Source: Pseudomonas sp. NFR16
Lineage (GTDB): Bacteria > Pseudomonadota > Gammaproteobacteria > Pseudomonadales > Pseudomonadaceae
Reading direction: 5' to 3'
NCBI RefSeq assembly: GCF_900108875.1
Contig: NZ_FNYJ01000004.1
Location: 371,056-435,055 of the forward strand
Length of the DNA stretch: 64,000 nucleotides
The position numbers and the translations under genes were made by a program. The stretch's first letter is position 1. The number at the start of each line of letters is the position of its first letter. Under the pieces are notes generated by a model. The model searched no databases. It had not been told where the DNA came from and saw only the letters and a program-made list of their open reading frames with translations. Shown here one piece after another: positions 35,680 through 46,500 of the stretch.

Positions 35680-37493
35680 GCATCGATTACCTGACCGGCG
35701 TTGCTGGCGGGCTCATCTTCGAACTGTTTGGCGTGCAGACGCGTGTAATAACCGTTTTGTGCCAGCAGAGAGGCGTGCGTCCCGCGCTCGACGATGCGGC
35801 CTTCATCCATGACCAGAATCAGGTCGGCCTTCTCGATGGTGGTCAGACGGTGCGCAATCACCAGCGTGGTCCGCCCTTTCATGACCTTGTCCAGCGCGTG
35901 CTGGATGTGGCGCTCGGACTCGGTGTCCAGCGCCGATGTAGCTTCATCGAGGATCAACAGGGGTGCGTTCTTGAGCAGCGCGCGGGCAATCGCCAGGCGC
36001 TGACGCTGACCACCGGACAGCAAGACACCGTTCTCTCCAACCAGCGTCTGGTACTTCTGCGGCAGCTTGTCGATGAACTCATCGGCAAAGGCGTCCGCCG
36101 ACACCTGCTGAATGTCGGCCAGCGGCGCCCCTGCCAGATCACCGTAGGCGATGTTATTGGCGATCGTGTCGTTGAACAGTGTGACGTGCTGCGTCACCAG
36201 CGCGATATGCCGGCGCAGGTTGCGCAGCGTGTAGTCTTCGATCGCAGTCTCATCGAGCAGAATCTGGCCTTGGCTATGATCGTAGAAGCGCGGGATCAGA
36301 CCGGCCAACGTGGATTTACCGCTGCCTGAACGACCGACCAACGCAACCATCTGACCCGCTTCGGCAACAAAACTGACGTCATCCAGGACGCGTTTTTCCG
36401 TGCCAGGGTAGGTGAACGACAGGTTCTTGACCTCCAGCCGGCCGCTGACGTGTTCACGCTCAACGGTACCGCTGTCCTGTTCAGGCGTTTCGTCGAGCTG
36501 TTCGAAAATGCTTTCGGCCCCGGCAACGCCCTTCTGAATGGTGGAACTGACCTCGGACAACTGGCGGATTGGCTTGGGCAGCAAACCGGCCATGGTGATG
36601 TACGCCACCAGATCGCCCGCTGAAGAGTCACCGCGCAGATAAAGCACCAGAAACATCACGATGGCCATGCCGGTGTACGTCACCAACTGCAGCATCGGGG
36701 TGTAGACCGCGCCCGTCTTGGTCATCGTCAACTGTTTCTTGGTGTTGCTGCGGCTCGCCTTTTCAAAGCGGCCTTTTTCGTAATCTTCCCCGCCGAAACT
36801 GCGCACGACGCGATAGCCGTGGATGGTCTCGGACGCCACGTGGGTGACGTCGCCCATCGCGACCTGAATCTTCTTGCTCTGTTTGCGGAATTTGCGGCTG
36901 GTGCTGTTCACCATCACTGCGATGAGCGGCAGGATGGCCAGCATGACCAGGGTCAGCTCCCAGTTCATCCACAGCAACGCGCCGAACAGGAAAATGACCG
37001 TCATGCCTTCGCGGATGACAACCTTGATGGCGTCGGTCGCGGCCCCCGTTACCATGGTGACGTTGAACGTGATGCGGGAAATCAGGTGCCCGGAGTTGTG
37101 GTTGTCGAAATACCGGTTCGGCAACGTCAGCAACTTGTTGAACAGCACCAGACGCAGATCGTGCACCAGCCCCAGTGAGACTTGCGCCAGAAAGTAGTTG
37201 CCCAGATAGGAACCTGCGCCCTGCCAGATGGCGATCAGGACGATCATCAAGGGCACGGCCTGCAACAGTTGAAGGTCGCCCAGGTAGGGCACACCGGGAA
37301 ACAGTCGCGCCTCTGGATTGGCCAGACCGTCGACGAAATACTTGAGGATGTAAGCGAGCATCGGCTGGGTCGATGCGAAGATCAGGAAGCCCACGATACT
37401 CAGAACGAACAGGCCGATATACGGCCTGACGTACGTCAGCAACCGGAAATAGATGGCCAGAGTGGATTTGCCGCGAGGTTCAGGACTGCTCAT
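35673..37493 (-). CDS. msbA: Lipid A core flippase
   Basis: MsbA flips core-lipid A across the inner membrane. 606 residues: six membrane helices in residues about 20-320, then an ABC ATPase with Walker A GRSGSGKST, signature LLSGGQRQR, Walker B LLILDEATS and switch His in VIAHRLTT. It starts the msbA-mig-14-dnpA-hldE block and is divergent from the kinase-like gene at 37.6 kb. Confidence 0.97.
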   Translation of the reverse strand: MSSPEPRGKSTLAIYFRLLTYVRPYIGLFVLSIVGFLIFASTQPMLAYILKYFVDGLANPEARLFPGVPYLGDLQLLQAVPLMIVLIAIWQGAGSYLGNYFLAQVSLGLVHDLRLVLFNKLLTLPNRYFDNHNSGHLISRITFNVTMVTGAATDAIKVVIREGMTVIFLFGALLWMNWELTLVMLAILPLIAVMVNSTSRKFRKQSKKIQVAMGDVTHVASETIHGYRVVRSFGGEDYEKGRFEKASRSNTKKQLTMTKTGAVYTPMLQLVTYTGMAIVMFLVLYLRGDSSAGDLVAYITMAGLLPKPIRQLSEVSSTIQKGVAGAESIFEQLDETPEQDSGTVEREHVSGRLEVKNLSFTYPGTEKRVLDDVSFVAEAGQMVALVGRSGSGKSTLAGLIPRFYDHSQGQILLDETAIEDYTLRNLRRHIALVTQHVTLFNDTIANNIAYGDLAGAPLADIQQVSADAFADEFIDKLPQKYQTLVGENGVLLSGGQRQRLAIARALLKNAPLLILDEATSALDTESERHIQHALDKVMKGRTTLVIAHRLTTIEKADLILVMDEGRIVERGTHASLLAQNGYYTRLHAKQFEDEPASNAGQVIDAC

Positions 37494-37610
37494 GGGGATC
37501 CGCGATAAAAAATGAGTCGGCTATCTTAACACAGCTCTCCGAATGGCGAGCCGGGGAGCCAAGCCCGCCCGAGTCGGGTAAGATGGCGAATTTTTCAGGT
37601 AGTGGAACTG

Positions 37611-38267
37611 ATGCACTCGATGAAACACAGCGACTATCTGGCCTTGCGAGAAAACGCGACAGTGCTGGAAGCCGATGGGTCGGGAGACAAGGTCCTGCTG
37701 CTCGCCGATGGCGACATCCTCAAGCTGTTCCGTCGCAAGCGCCTGCTGAGCTCGGCACTGCTGTTCCCTTATGCCAAGCGCTTCGCCGACAACATTGCTG
37801 CCCTTGAGCGACGGCAGATTCGCTGCCCGCGCATGGTCGACACATACCGCATCGGCAGCATCAAAAGAGATGCCGTGCGGTATGAACCACTGGCGGGAAT
37901 GACCCTGCGGCAGGCCATCAAGCAGAATAACGAAGGCGATGCCTTGCGCGCCAAGCTGGGCGCCTTCATCGCACGGCTGCATGACCAGGGCGTTTACTTC
38001 CGCTCTTTGCATCTGGGCAACGTCATTCTCACGCCCGATAACGCACTCGGCCTGATCGACATCTCGGACATGCGCTGCCAGAGCCCGTCGCTGAGCCGCA
38101 GCAAGCGGTTGCGCAACTTTCAGCATCTGCTTCGTTACAAGGAAGATCGCGCCTGGCTGTTGGGCGAGGATGCCGGCGCGACATTCCTGAACGCTTATAT
38201 CCAGAGCCTTGAGGCCCCGATCCGGAGCCCGCGCTTCGTCTCAGACCTTCAGGCCATGCTCGGCTGA
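37611..38267 (+). CDS. WaaP/BUD32-like kinase-fold protein (toluene-tolerance type)
   Basis: 218 residues of the LPS-kinase/BUD32 fold: VLLLADGDILKLFRRKRLLS has the nucleotide-binding Lys, and LHDQGVYFRSLHLGNVIL corresponds to the catalytic loop, with FRS where HRD is usual. The metal loop reads LIDISDM. The missing catalytic Asp argues for a pseudokinase or altered chemistry, but this pattern may be normal for the family. The start is uncertain: GTG 37602, ATG 37611 and ATG 37620 are in frame. It is the only plus-strand gene of this part of the LPS locus and ends 7 bases from the convergent gene. Confidence 0.75.
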   Translation: MHSMKHSDYLALRENATVLEADGSGDKVLLLADGDILKLFRRKRLLSSALLFPYAKRFADNIAALERRQIRCPRMVDTYRIGSIKRDAVRYEPLAGMTLRQAIKQNNEGDALRAKLGAFIARLHDQGVYFRSLHLGNVILTPDNALGLIDISDMRCQSPSLSRSKRLRNFQHLLRYKEDRAWLLGEDAGATFLNAYIQSLEAPIRSPRFVSDLQAMLG

Positions 38268-38274
38268 CACGACG

Positions 38275-39126
38275 TCAGCCGCGTGGCAGCAGCTCATCAA
38301 GCTGCTGGACGGTCAGTTTCGGCACGACACTGTGGGGCAAGCGGCTTTCCAGCGACAGATTGAACACCTGCAAGCCGGTGCGCGGCGCAATCTTTTTTGC
38401 CATCAGCTCAAAGCTGGGCAAGATGTACTGCTCGAAATCCTCATCCAGGCTGCTCGGCAGCGCAGCCTGACCCTGCTCGTAGAAACGCCCGCCCTGCTGA
38501 CGCAAATCCACGCCGATCAGAAACGCCTGGCGAAACCCCAGATGGCAAGACAACTGAAGCCCTGCAAAAGGGATGGTCCGGCTGCCAAAATAGCCCCGCG
38601 CCAGATTCAGGCTGAACCCGATCCGGTTAGGCTTACGCCGCAACAGCGAGAAGTTCGAGATCAGCTCAGGATCGTGACGAATTGACCAGGCATACGCGCG
38701 ATCGGAGAGGATCGGTTTGCGGTCGCTGCGATTGACCCGCTCCAGCAGGTAGACCTTTTTGCCCTGCAGAGCCGTGCGGTCAGCCGCGTGAATCTGCTCG
38801 AGCACGTCCAGACTCATTGCCAGACGCTCGCCATGAAGCGCGCCCTTGATCGCAAGTTCCGGGCGCCCCATGACGAAGTTAGGATCGTCGCAGAGATAGA
38901 AGAAGGGGCGGATGCCCTGCTCGATGCACCGCAGCACGGAGCCATTCATGGCAATGACCGGACAGTTCCGATGATCATGCAGCGGGAAATGGCTGGCAGA
39001 CGGACCTGACGCGAGCAGGAACACCGGCCCGCTGAAGGCGTCGCGCACCGTCACAAAATCCTGGAGCTGCAACTCCAGATCCGGCGCGATCAGCCAGCGG
39101 GCATCGCCCCTGCTCTCAACCTTCAC
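38275..39126 (-). CDS. DUF115/MptE-like protein of the LPS locus
   Basis: 283 residues. SGPVFLLASGPSASHFPL and PVIAMNGSVLRCIEQGIRPFFYLCDDPNF recall the DUF115/MptE-like and Kdo- or sialyl-transferase-like enzymes, with a nucleotide-binding GSGPS-type loop. LGFRQAFLIGVDL and a C-terminal EQLDELL-like helix follow. The start is GTG 39126 with GGAGG 9 bases upstream, overlapping waaL by 11 bases. The longer open frame to 39297 is Cys/Arg-rich noise inside waaL. A role in core or O-antigen decoration is inferred from location. Confidence 0.65.
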   Translation of the reverse strand: MKVESRGDARWLIAPDLELQLQDFVTVRDAFSGPVFLLASGPSASHFPLHDHRNCPVIAMNGSVLRCIEQGIRPFFYLCDDPNFVMGRPELAIKGALHGERLAMSLDVLEQIHAADRTALQGKKVYLLERVNRSDRKPILSDRAYAWSIRHDPELISNFSLLRRKPNRIGFSLNLARGYFGSRTIPFAGLQLSCHLGFRQAFLIGVDLRQQGGRFYEQGQAALPSSLDEDFEQYILPSFELMAKKIAPRTGLQVFNLSLESRLPHSVVPKLTVQQLDELLPRG

Positions 39127-40324
39127 GGTGCGCAACCTCCCTCGACACAGCGATGGCCCCGGCGAGCGGGAGCCACAGCCACATCCACACAAGTCCCGGC
39201 GTGCCAATGAACGTGTGCAGCTCAACCACCATGACAACCGCAATGCCTGCAAGCAGTGCGATCCAGAGTCCCGCCTCTTTCGAACGCGCCAGCGCACGGG
39301 ACAGACTGACCGCAGCGAATGCCATCGCGATCACAAGCAGGGCCAGACCGACGATACCCAGCTGATAGAGCACTTCGAGATAAAGGCTGTGGGTGTTGCC
39401 GACGATTTGCCCTGTGTGCAGGCGCACCTGACCCAGCGCCGTGCCCGCGCCTCGGCCAAACCACCAGTGATCCGTCAGACGCGAAAAGATCATGCTCCAG
39501 ACTTCATTACGCCCGGTGACGCCTCGCACGTTCACTTCGAACATCAGCTCCCGGAAGCCCAGAATCGCAATCGCCACGATACCGACAGCAATGGCGATCA
39601 ACAGGCTGCGACGGACCTTGCCTTGAGTCATCACACAGACCAGCAGCAGACAGCCGGCCGCACCACCCATCCACGCGCTGCGGGCAAACGTGAAATAGAG
39701 GTACACGGCCAGAACGGCGCAGCACAGCAGCCAGAAGAGGCTTTCGCGGCGCTTTTCAGCCGTCAGCATCAGCCACGCGCCCGCGATCAGGAAGAAGGCA
39801 TAGTGCATACCTGCCACGATGGTATTGCCGAAATCAGCGACATTGATCACGCCAGAGGTGGCCAGCTTCATTTCCCGGTAACCAAACTTGAAGGCGCCGT
39901 GGCTCATGAGATTGACCATCGAAAACAGCGCAAAGCCTGTCGCGAGACAGACGCCGATCTGCATGATGCGCGTCCAGTTAAGGACGGACTGCGGCTTAAT
40001 CGCGCTGACCGCTGCGATAAACAGGCAGATAAGCACCAATCGACGCGTGGACTGAAAGTTATCCCCGGAAAAGAAGCTGTTCAGGAACATATAGCCGAAC
40101 AGCACCGCCATCGCGATGATCAGCGGATTCAGCGACAGCGAACGACGGCTGAACAGCCCGAACGAAGCGAGCAGCGACAAGAGCAATGCGATGCGGATGA
40201 ACGACGCCCACGCACTCGATGTGCCCGGCCACCAGAATGAACCGAGGAACATGGCAAGTATCGCAAGAGCAGCAAAGAGTGATGAGCAAAAACGAAAGCG
40301 AGACGACCAAATACTACTGACCAT
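39116..40324 (-). CDS. waaL: O-antigen ligase family protein
   Basis: 402 residues with about 11-12 membrane helices. The long periplasmic loop carries GRNEVWSMIF and NTHSLYLEVLYQLG, the conserved Wzy_C-type motifs with the active-site Arg and His of WaaL ligases, which join undecaprenyl-linked O-antigen to core-lipid A. Other polymer ligases of this superfamily cannot be told apart by sequence alone, but the location between core genes supports WaaL. Confidence 0.85.
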   Translation of the reverse strand: MVSSIWSSRFRFCSSLFAALAILAMFLGSFWWPGTSSAWASFIRIALLLSLLASFGLFSRRSLSLNPLIIAMAVLFGYMFLNSFFSGDNFQSTRRLVLICLFIAAVSAIKPQSVLNWTRIMQIGVCLATGFALFSMVNLMSHGAFKFGYREMKLATSGVINVADFGNTIVAGMHYAFFLIAGAWLMLTAEKRRESLFWLLCCAVLAVYLYFTFARSAWMGGAAGCLLLVCVMTQGKVRRSLLIAIAVGIVAIAILGFRELMFEVNVRGVTGRNEVWSMIFSRLTDHWWFGRGAGTALGQVRLHTGQIVGNTHSLYLEVLYQLGIVGLALLVIAMAFAAVSLSRALARSKEAGLWIALLAGIAVVMVVELHTFIGTPGLVWMWLWLPLAGAIAVSREVAHREG

Positions 40325-40412
40325 TACAAATCCGATAGATCAACTTGAAAGCAATACGAGCCCGCACTGACGGTGAACTCGTCCATGGTTCTTTTAGCCA
40401 GTTAAAAGCGGG

Positions 40413-41543
40413 TTACATATCCGGCAGACTATCGGTGACTTGGGGCAAGCGCCAGAAGACCTTGCGCACGGCATCATCCGAAAAGGTGTCGTGCAGACGC
40501 TGCATCATCAACAAAGCACAGGACTGTCGCTGCTCGGCATCCAGCCGCGACAGATGCACCAGGCCCTGAGCCAGATGCTCGCCATCGCCCAGAGGAAAGA
40601 GAATGCCCACACCTTCGACGACTTCCTTTGCCCCGCCGCAGGCCGTCGCAATGAGTGGCACGCCGGCGACCATGGCCTCGAGCAGCACCATGCCGAACGG
40701 CTCATGATCCGAACTCAGGGCAAACACATCGAACGCCTTGAAATAGCGACTGGCCTGGGGCACTTGCCCCAATAGCATCACCTGATGGCCGATACCCAGC
40801 TCCATTGCCAGCTCTTTGAGGTCCTGCTCCAGCCGTCCGGTACCGAGAATAACCAACTGGCTGTCGGCCGGAAGATTCGGCAATGCCTGAGCGAACCCGC
40901 GCAGCAGCGTGGCCTGATCCTTGTCCGGATGCAGCCGTCCGACGTTGCCGACGACCCAAGCATCCTGAGCGAGCCCAAGTGCTTCGCGGGCCTGTTCACG
41001 GGGCAACAGCGTAGTCGCGAGCCCGTCCACGTCGATGCGGTTATAAAGCGTCTGAATTCGGCCGGTCGGCCATTTCGGCAGAGCTTTTCGCAGATCATCA
41101 CGCACAGCATCGGACACCCCGAGAAGGCTCAGGCGCATGCGGAACAGGTGCGCGAACAGCTTGCGGCTGCGTCGGGTGTAGTCACCGTAGGCGTGATGTA
41201 CGCCGATCACCGGCAAACCGGTGGCTAACAGTGCGATATAAACCGGTTTGAAACGATGAGCGATGCAGAAGACAAAATCCCGCGAAGCAGCGATCTTCCG
41301 CAGATCACGAATGGCGCCCAGCTTCAGGCCGCGAATGGCCCTGGAGCTGTACTCCATGAACAGCACTTCGTCCGAGGCGCAGGCGGATGCCACCTCAGGG
41401 TCAGCGGCTCCGGTCAGGAATACCGTGGTGACACGGTATCCCTTGCCTGCGAACAGGCTGGCATATTGCCGGGCGCAGTCCAGAAACGGCCCGTCATAGC
41501 CGTGACAGAACTGCAGAACATGGCGCTCAGCCGAGCGTGTCAT
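40413..41543 (-). CDS. wapH: GT4 glycosyltransferase (WapH-like)
   Basis: 376 residues, GT-B fold. C-terminal donor site VGRLHPDKDQATLLRGFAQAL, then SSDHEPFGMVLLEAMVAGVPLIAT with the E-x7-E motif of family 4 retaining enzymes. Its position, beside the carbamoyltransferase, is that of wapH in P. aeruginosa, a probable outer-core glucosyltransferase; identity of the sugar here is inferred. Its start overlaps the carbamoyltransferase stop by 17 bases. Confidence 0.75.
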   Translation of the reverse strand: MTRSAERHVLQFCHGYDGPFLDCARQYASLFAGKGYRVTTVFLTGAADPEVASACASDEVLFMEYSSRAIRGLKLGAIRDLRKIAASRDFVFCIAHRFKPVYIALLATGLPVIGVHHAYGDYTRRSRKLFAHLFRMRLSLLGVSDAVRDDLRKALPKWPTGRIQTLYNRIDVDGLATTLLPREQAREALGLAQDAWVVGNVGRLHPDKDQATLLRGFAQALPNLPADSQLVILGTGRLEQDLKELAMELGIGHQVMLLGQVPQASRYFKAFDVFALSSDHEPFGMVLLEAMVAGVPLIATACGGAKEVVEGVGILFPLGDGEHLAQGLVHLSRLDAEQRQSCALLMMQRLHDTFSDDAVRKVFWRLPQVTDSLPDM

Positions 41544-43284
41544 AAGCGTCTGCGCCGTCTTTGACCACCAGGATGTCTTCCATGATCAGGTACTGCAGGT
41601 CCGAGCCGAAGAACATATTCAAGGCGTCGGTCGGCGAGCAGATCATTGGCTCGCCACGACGGTTCAGCGAGGTGTTGAGCGACACGCCGTTGCCGGTGAG
41701 GTTCTCCAGCGCTTTCATCATGTCGTAGTAGCGCGGATTGTATTCGCGCTTGAGCACCTGGGCGCGAGAAGTGCCGTCTTCATGGACGACTTCCGGAACG
41801 CGGGTCTTCCACTCTTCAGCCACTTCGAACGTGAACGTCATGAAGGGCGCCGGGTGATCGATCTTGATCATCTGTGGAGCGACGGTGTCGAGCATCGACG
41901 GGCAGAAAGGCCTCCATCGCTCGCGGAACTTGATCTGATGGTTGATGCGATCGGCCACGCCGGCCACGCTTGGGCAACCGATGATCGAACGACCGCCGAG
42001 CGCGCGTGGACCGAACTCCATACGTCCCTGGAACCAGGCCACGGGATTGCCATCGACCATGATCTTTGCGATCTGCTCGGGCATGTTCTCGAGCTTGCGC
42101 CATTTCGGCTGGCTCGGATGGCGCGCGCAGGCGGCAATGACATCTTCGTTGCTGTACGAAGGGCCAAGGTATACGTGCTCCATCTTCTCGACTGGCACGC
42201 CACGAGCATGGGACACGTACGCAGCGGCGCCGACAGCGGTCCCGGCATCACCGGAAGCAGGCTGCACGAACAGTTCTTTCACCTCGGGACGCGCGATGAT
42301 CTTCTGGTTGAGCTTGACGTTCAGCGCGCAACCGCCCGCGAAGGCAATCTTGCCGGTTTCCTTGAGGATGTCGCCCAGATAGTGATCCATCATCTGCAGC
42401 GCCAGCTTCTCGAACAGCGCCTGCATGCTGGCGGCGTAATGGATGTAAGGCTCGTCGGCGATGTCGCCCTCACGTTTCGGGCCCAGCCACTCGATCAGCT
42501 TCGGCGAGAAATAGAAGCCCTTGCCCTTCTCTTTGTAACGACGCAGGCCGATGACGTTGGCGTACTCGGTGTTGATGACCAGTTCGCCGTTCTCGAAACT
42601 GGCCAGACGCGAGAAGTCGTACTTGCTGGCGTCGCCATACGGCGCCATGCCCATGACCTTGAACTCGCCATCGAGCATCTCGAAACCGAGGAATTCAGTG
42701 ATCGCACCGTACAGGCCGCCCAAGGAATCGGGATCGTAGAATTCCTTGATCTTGTGGATCTTGCCGTTTTCGCCATAGCCGAAGAACGTCGTGGCGTATT
42801 CACCTTTGCCGTCGATGCCGAGGATCGCGGTCTTCTCTTGAAAGCCGGAGCAGTGATAAGCGCTGGAGGCGTGTGCCAGGTGGTGCTCGACCGGTTCGAT
42901 CTTGATCTTCTTCGGGTCGAAACCCAACTGCTCCAGGCACCAGATGATCTTGTTGCGATAGCGCTTGTAGCGACGGTTACCCATCAGGATGGCGTCGAGC
43001 GCACGATCCGGGGCGTACCAGTAACGCTTGGCATAGTGCCAGCGCGCCTCACCGAACAGGCTGATCGGGGCAAACGGGATGGCCACGACATCGACGTCCG
43101 AGGGCTTGATGCCCGCCTGCTCGAGGCAGAACTTGGCCGATTCGTACGGCATGCGGTTCTTGGCATGCTTGTCGCGAACGAAACGCTCTTCTTCGGCAGC
43201 AGCAATCAGCTTGCCGTCGATGTACAGGGCTGCGGAAGGATCATGGCTAAGGGCGCCGGACAGGCCAAGGATCGTCAATGCCAC
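41527..43284 (-). CDS. wapO: Core heptose carbamoyltransferase (NodU/CmcH family, WapO-like)
   Basis: 585 residues of the NodU/TobZ family. The N-terminal ASKHA-type fold has ILGLSGALSHDPSAALYIDG and the metal/adenylate site VEHHLAHASSAYH; the C-terminal YrdC-like part has AWFQGRMEFGPRALGGRSI and NTSLNRRGEPMICSP. In P. aeruginosa the homologous gene at this place carbamoylates the second core heptose. First gene of a block running into wapH-like and waaL. Confidence 0.88.
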   Translation of the reverse strand: MALTILGLSGALSHDPSAALYIDGKLIAAAEEERFVRDKHAKNRMPYESAKFCLEQAGIKPSDVDVVAIPFAPISLFGEARWHYAKRYWYAPDRALDAILMGNRRYKRYRNKIIWCLEQLGFDPKKIKIEPVEHHLAHASSAYHCSGFQEKTAILGIDGKGEYATTFFGYGENGKIHKIKEFYDPDSLGGLYGAITEFLGFEMLDGEFKVMGMAPYGDASKYDFSRLASFENGELVINTEYANVIGLRRYKEKGKGFYFSPKLIEWLGPKREGDIADEPYIHYAASMQALFEKLALQMMDHYLGDILKETGKIAFAGGCALNVKLNQKIIARPEVKELFVQPASGDAGTAVGAAAYVSHARGVPVEKMEHVYLGPSYSNEDVIAACARHPSQPKWRKLENMPEQIAKIMVDGNPVAWFQGRMEFGPRALGGRSIIGCPSVAGVADRINHQIKFRERWRPFCPSMLDTVAPQMIKIDHPAPFMTFTFEVAEEWKTRVPEVVHEDGTSRAQVLKREYNPRYYDMMKALENLTGNGVSLNTSLNRRGEPMICSPTDALNMFFGSDLQYLIMEDILVVKDGADAYDTLG

Positions 43285-43569
43285 TAGGGTCTAGCCTCTT
43301 CAGTCTGCATGCAGGCGTCATGCGCCTGACAAATAAGGTGTGCCTGGCGCGAGTGCGGCGGGCAGCTAAAGGGCGGGATTATAGCGTAACGGCGCCGGAT
43401 TTGGTCGCGGGTAAATGAAGCGTGTTGCGATCTATTCAGATGGGTGTCACCGCACAGCCTGGCCCACGCGATAACTATTTAGCACCTCACCCCATCAGCG
43501 TTCTGATTGATTCGAAGCTCAACGAATCGACGGGCCCGGCGCCCGGCTCTGCGACCCTTCGCGGAGTTC
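43285..43569. other. Divergent gap between the carbamoyltransferase and the giant toxin-like gene
   Basis: 285 bases without a convincing gene. It must hold both promoters. I see no clear consensus boxes, tRNA or terminal repeats marking an insertion point. Confidence 0.5.
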
Positions 43570-46500
43570 ATGACAGGAACGCAATACGCCATGGAAACAC
43601 AGACATTCAATCCGCCCGCGCTCGATCGCCTGACGACGCTGTCCAGGATATTTGAAGCCGAGCTCGATCATCTGCCTGCGGCCAGTACCAGTACGGATGA
43701 CCCGATCGGGATAACGCCAACGGAGCAGGTCGATCATCTGAACGCGCGCATCGCGCAGTTCTGGAGCCAGGCCAGTGCCCGGGACATTTCGCGACGTGAA
43801 TTATTTGTGACGGGGCTCGAACTGGCCCTGCGCGACGATGTGTCATTGAGCATCGAGGAAGGCGAGTTGCACGCCGATTATCAACGCTGCCTGCCGGGGG
43901 CTGACGAGCAAGCGCGCGTCGAATTCAGCTCGTTGCAGTTGCAGATCGACGAAGGACGCTGGATCGAGATCGCCGGCGCGATCATCTCCACCGCAGAGAA
44001 CGGCCAGACGTTGCTGTCCTTGCCGGGGCAAAGCGGTGAAGGCTTCACTTCAAAACAGGCGATGACGGACGAGCTGACCCGACGCATCAACCATCCCGTT
44101 CTGCGCCTGCCTTTGCTGCGCACGCTGCCGGAAAGCACTCGCGACGCCTGGTCGGGCATTCAGGCCGAGGGCGACCTCTTCCTGGAAAACTGGACTGCCT
44201 CGGACTGGCGGCTGACACGCATCAAGGGCTCGGCCTTCGACTACGCCTTCGACCGCCTGCTAGACAAGCAGCGTGGCGACATCAACGAACTGTTCGCAAC
44301 GAGCGCCGTGGGCACCGAGGCCTTCGCCGCGCGTCTGGATGCCCTGATGCGCATGCCGAAATCCTGGGGGCCCGACGGCATGATCGTAGCGATCGAACAT
44401 CGCCGCTGGCTGCGCAGTGAACGCCAAAGGTGGCCGGACTGGCTGAAAATGGCAACGGTCCAGGAACGTCAGCACTATGCCCGCGCGCTGGAGGAAACCG
44501 GCCAGGCGATCAGCGTGCTGACCAGTGTAATGGGCGACGCGGCTTCGCCAGAACATTACGCCCGCAGCCACCTGCGCGCACGCATTGCCAACGACCTGGG
44601 TCATGACGTCGATCCTGACCAATTGCGCTTGTCGACCCAGCGCCCGCTGCCCGGCGTGGCGCAGACCTACACCAACAGCCGCTCGCTGACCCAGCTCGGG
44701 CTGATCGGCTTGCACCCCGGCGACTCGTTGGCGGGGTCGAGCTTTCTGACTGAAACGCAGGTCACGCTGAACGGCCGCCCGCTCACGTCGAGTCACGAGC
44801 GATTGACACTCGCGTATCTGGCGAAGCTCATCGACGAACTGGATCTGCGCAGAGCGTTTGGGCAGGCACAACGGCAGATCTACGGCTCGGAAACGACTCA
44901 GCGACAGATGCGCGAGGTCATGCATCGTCAACTGTTGACCCACGGCTATGCTGCGGCGCTTCAGGGGCATCTTTCGCCAGGCGGGTATGCGCTGATCGAG
45001 TCCTTGAATCCGGCGACCACGGCGCCAAAAAATCACAACGTCACGATCCAGCGACTGGTGCTCAACGGACGCGATACACTGGGCGGCGTTCTGGTGCTGC
45101 GCACGCTCAACGACGCGGGCGAGCTCGACAGCCTGATGCTGTACGCGGCGGACATTCCGCGTGCTCAGCGCTTTCAACACTTCACCAGTGAACGCCAGCT
45201 GCTCAATGAACTGGTGAGCTGGAGTCGCAGCACGGAGTTGAGCGAGTTTCTCGTGGCCCACGTCGCGCCAACGCATCAGGCTGCGCTGGCAACCCAATTG
45301 CAACGGTTGGCTGAGCTTCCCGCACCACCCGATAATTTCGTCAGCTACTCGACCTGTCCCGATTATGACGCCGGCCTGCGCGGGCTGGTGTCGGCACACA
45401 TACAAATGAAGCTGGCCGAGCAACGTCAGCACACGCCCGACTGGTACTTGAATGCCTCGAAGGAACAGCGCCAGCAGTTGGTGGCGCTGGAGGATGCCCT
45501 TGTTGCCGCGCGCTCACGCTACGAGGCACAGGCCCACACTCAGGTACCGGATTTCGAGGCGTTCGTACACGACCACGCTTCACGGAAGATCAACGAATTG
45601 CTGGGGCTGCCCGACGGTACTGTCGATCCTGATCAGCTCATCATCTCCTCTCCCCGAGAAACCCTGACTTACACGCGCATGTTGCGTGACGGCTATGACG
45701 ACAGCCTGGGCATGCTCACGCCCACCGCCGACACCACGGCATCGTTCAACGGCCCTGCCGGTGTGGACCTGAGCATGCTGACCCCGAGCAAAGTCGCTCG
45801 CTCTGTGCACGGTCAATGGGTGCTCGACAGATATGTGGAGAAAATCCGCAGCCAACTGCTCGATCCTCAAAGCGAAGGCTACGCCTGGCGCAGACGCCAG
45901 AGCCTGCTGCTGACGCAACTGCAGATGAGCGCCGATGCATTGCGCAGCCTGCTCAAAGGGCAGATCGATGTCGGGCAGCATCAGTGGCTGAGCCGCACCT
46001 TCGAAAACCTGCATTCGACTGATCCTGTCCTGCGCGCCCGTTTCCCGGTTTACCCGCTGCAACTGAAAGTCGATGTGCTGGCGGTCGCCGTGAAGGTTGA
46101 AACCCTGCAGGGCTGTTACCTGCTGCGCCCTGAAGGTCCGGGCGCAGCGTCGCAGGCTTTGCTCTATACACCGCAGGCGCCGGACGGATACGCGTTTCGC
46201 CCACTCGAATCGTTCAGCAACACCTTGCTGCGCGACGGCATGGGCGACTACTACCTCAAGCGCGGTCGTGCTGGCGCCGGGCGTTCATTGGCGTTCGCAC
46301 TGGCCGACCTGAAAAAGGGCAAAGGCATGGCGCCCGCCTTCGCGGATCGGCCTCTGACCGATCTGCACGATGTGTGCTTCAACCACATCATCGAGCGCAA
46401 GATTGCCGATGCACAGGCCACGACTACCGGGCGCGCCGACATGCTGGCCCGGCTGATCTGGAGCAGCGTGGAGATGGTCGCAATCGTGCTGACCCTGCCC

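Noticed and set aside
38275..39297. Longer version of the DUF115-like protein starting at 39297
   Set aside because: The extra N-terminus is Cys/Arg-rich and lies within waaL; GTG 39126 has a near-perfect ribosome-binding site.
41782..43287. 501-codon open frame antisense to the carbamoyltransferase
   Set aside because: The sense strand has all motifs of the NodU/CmcH family; the antisense product is a shadow.
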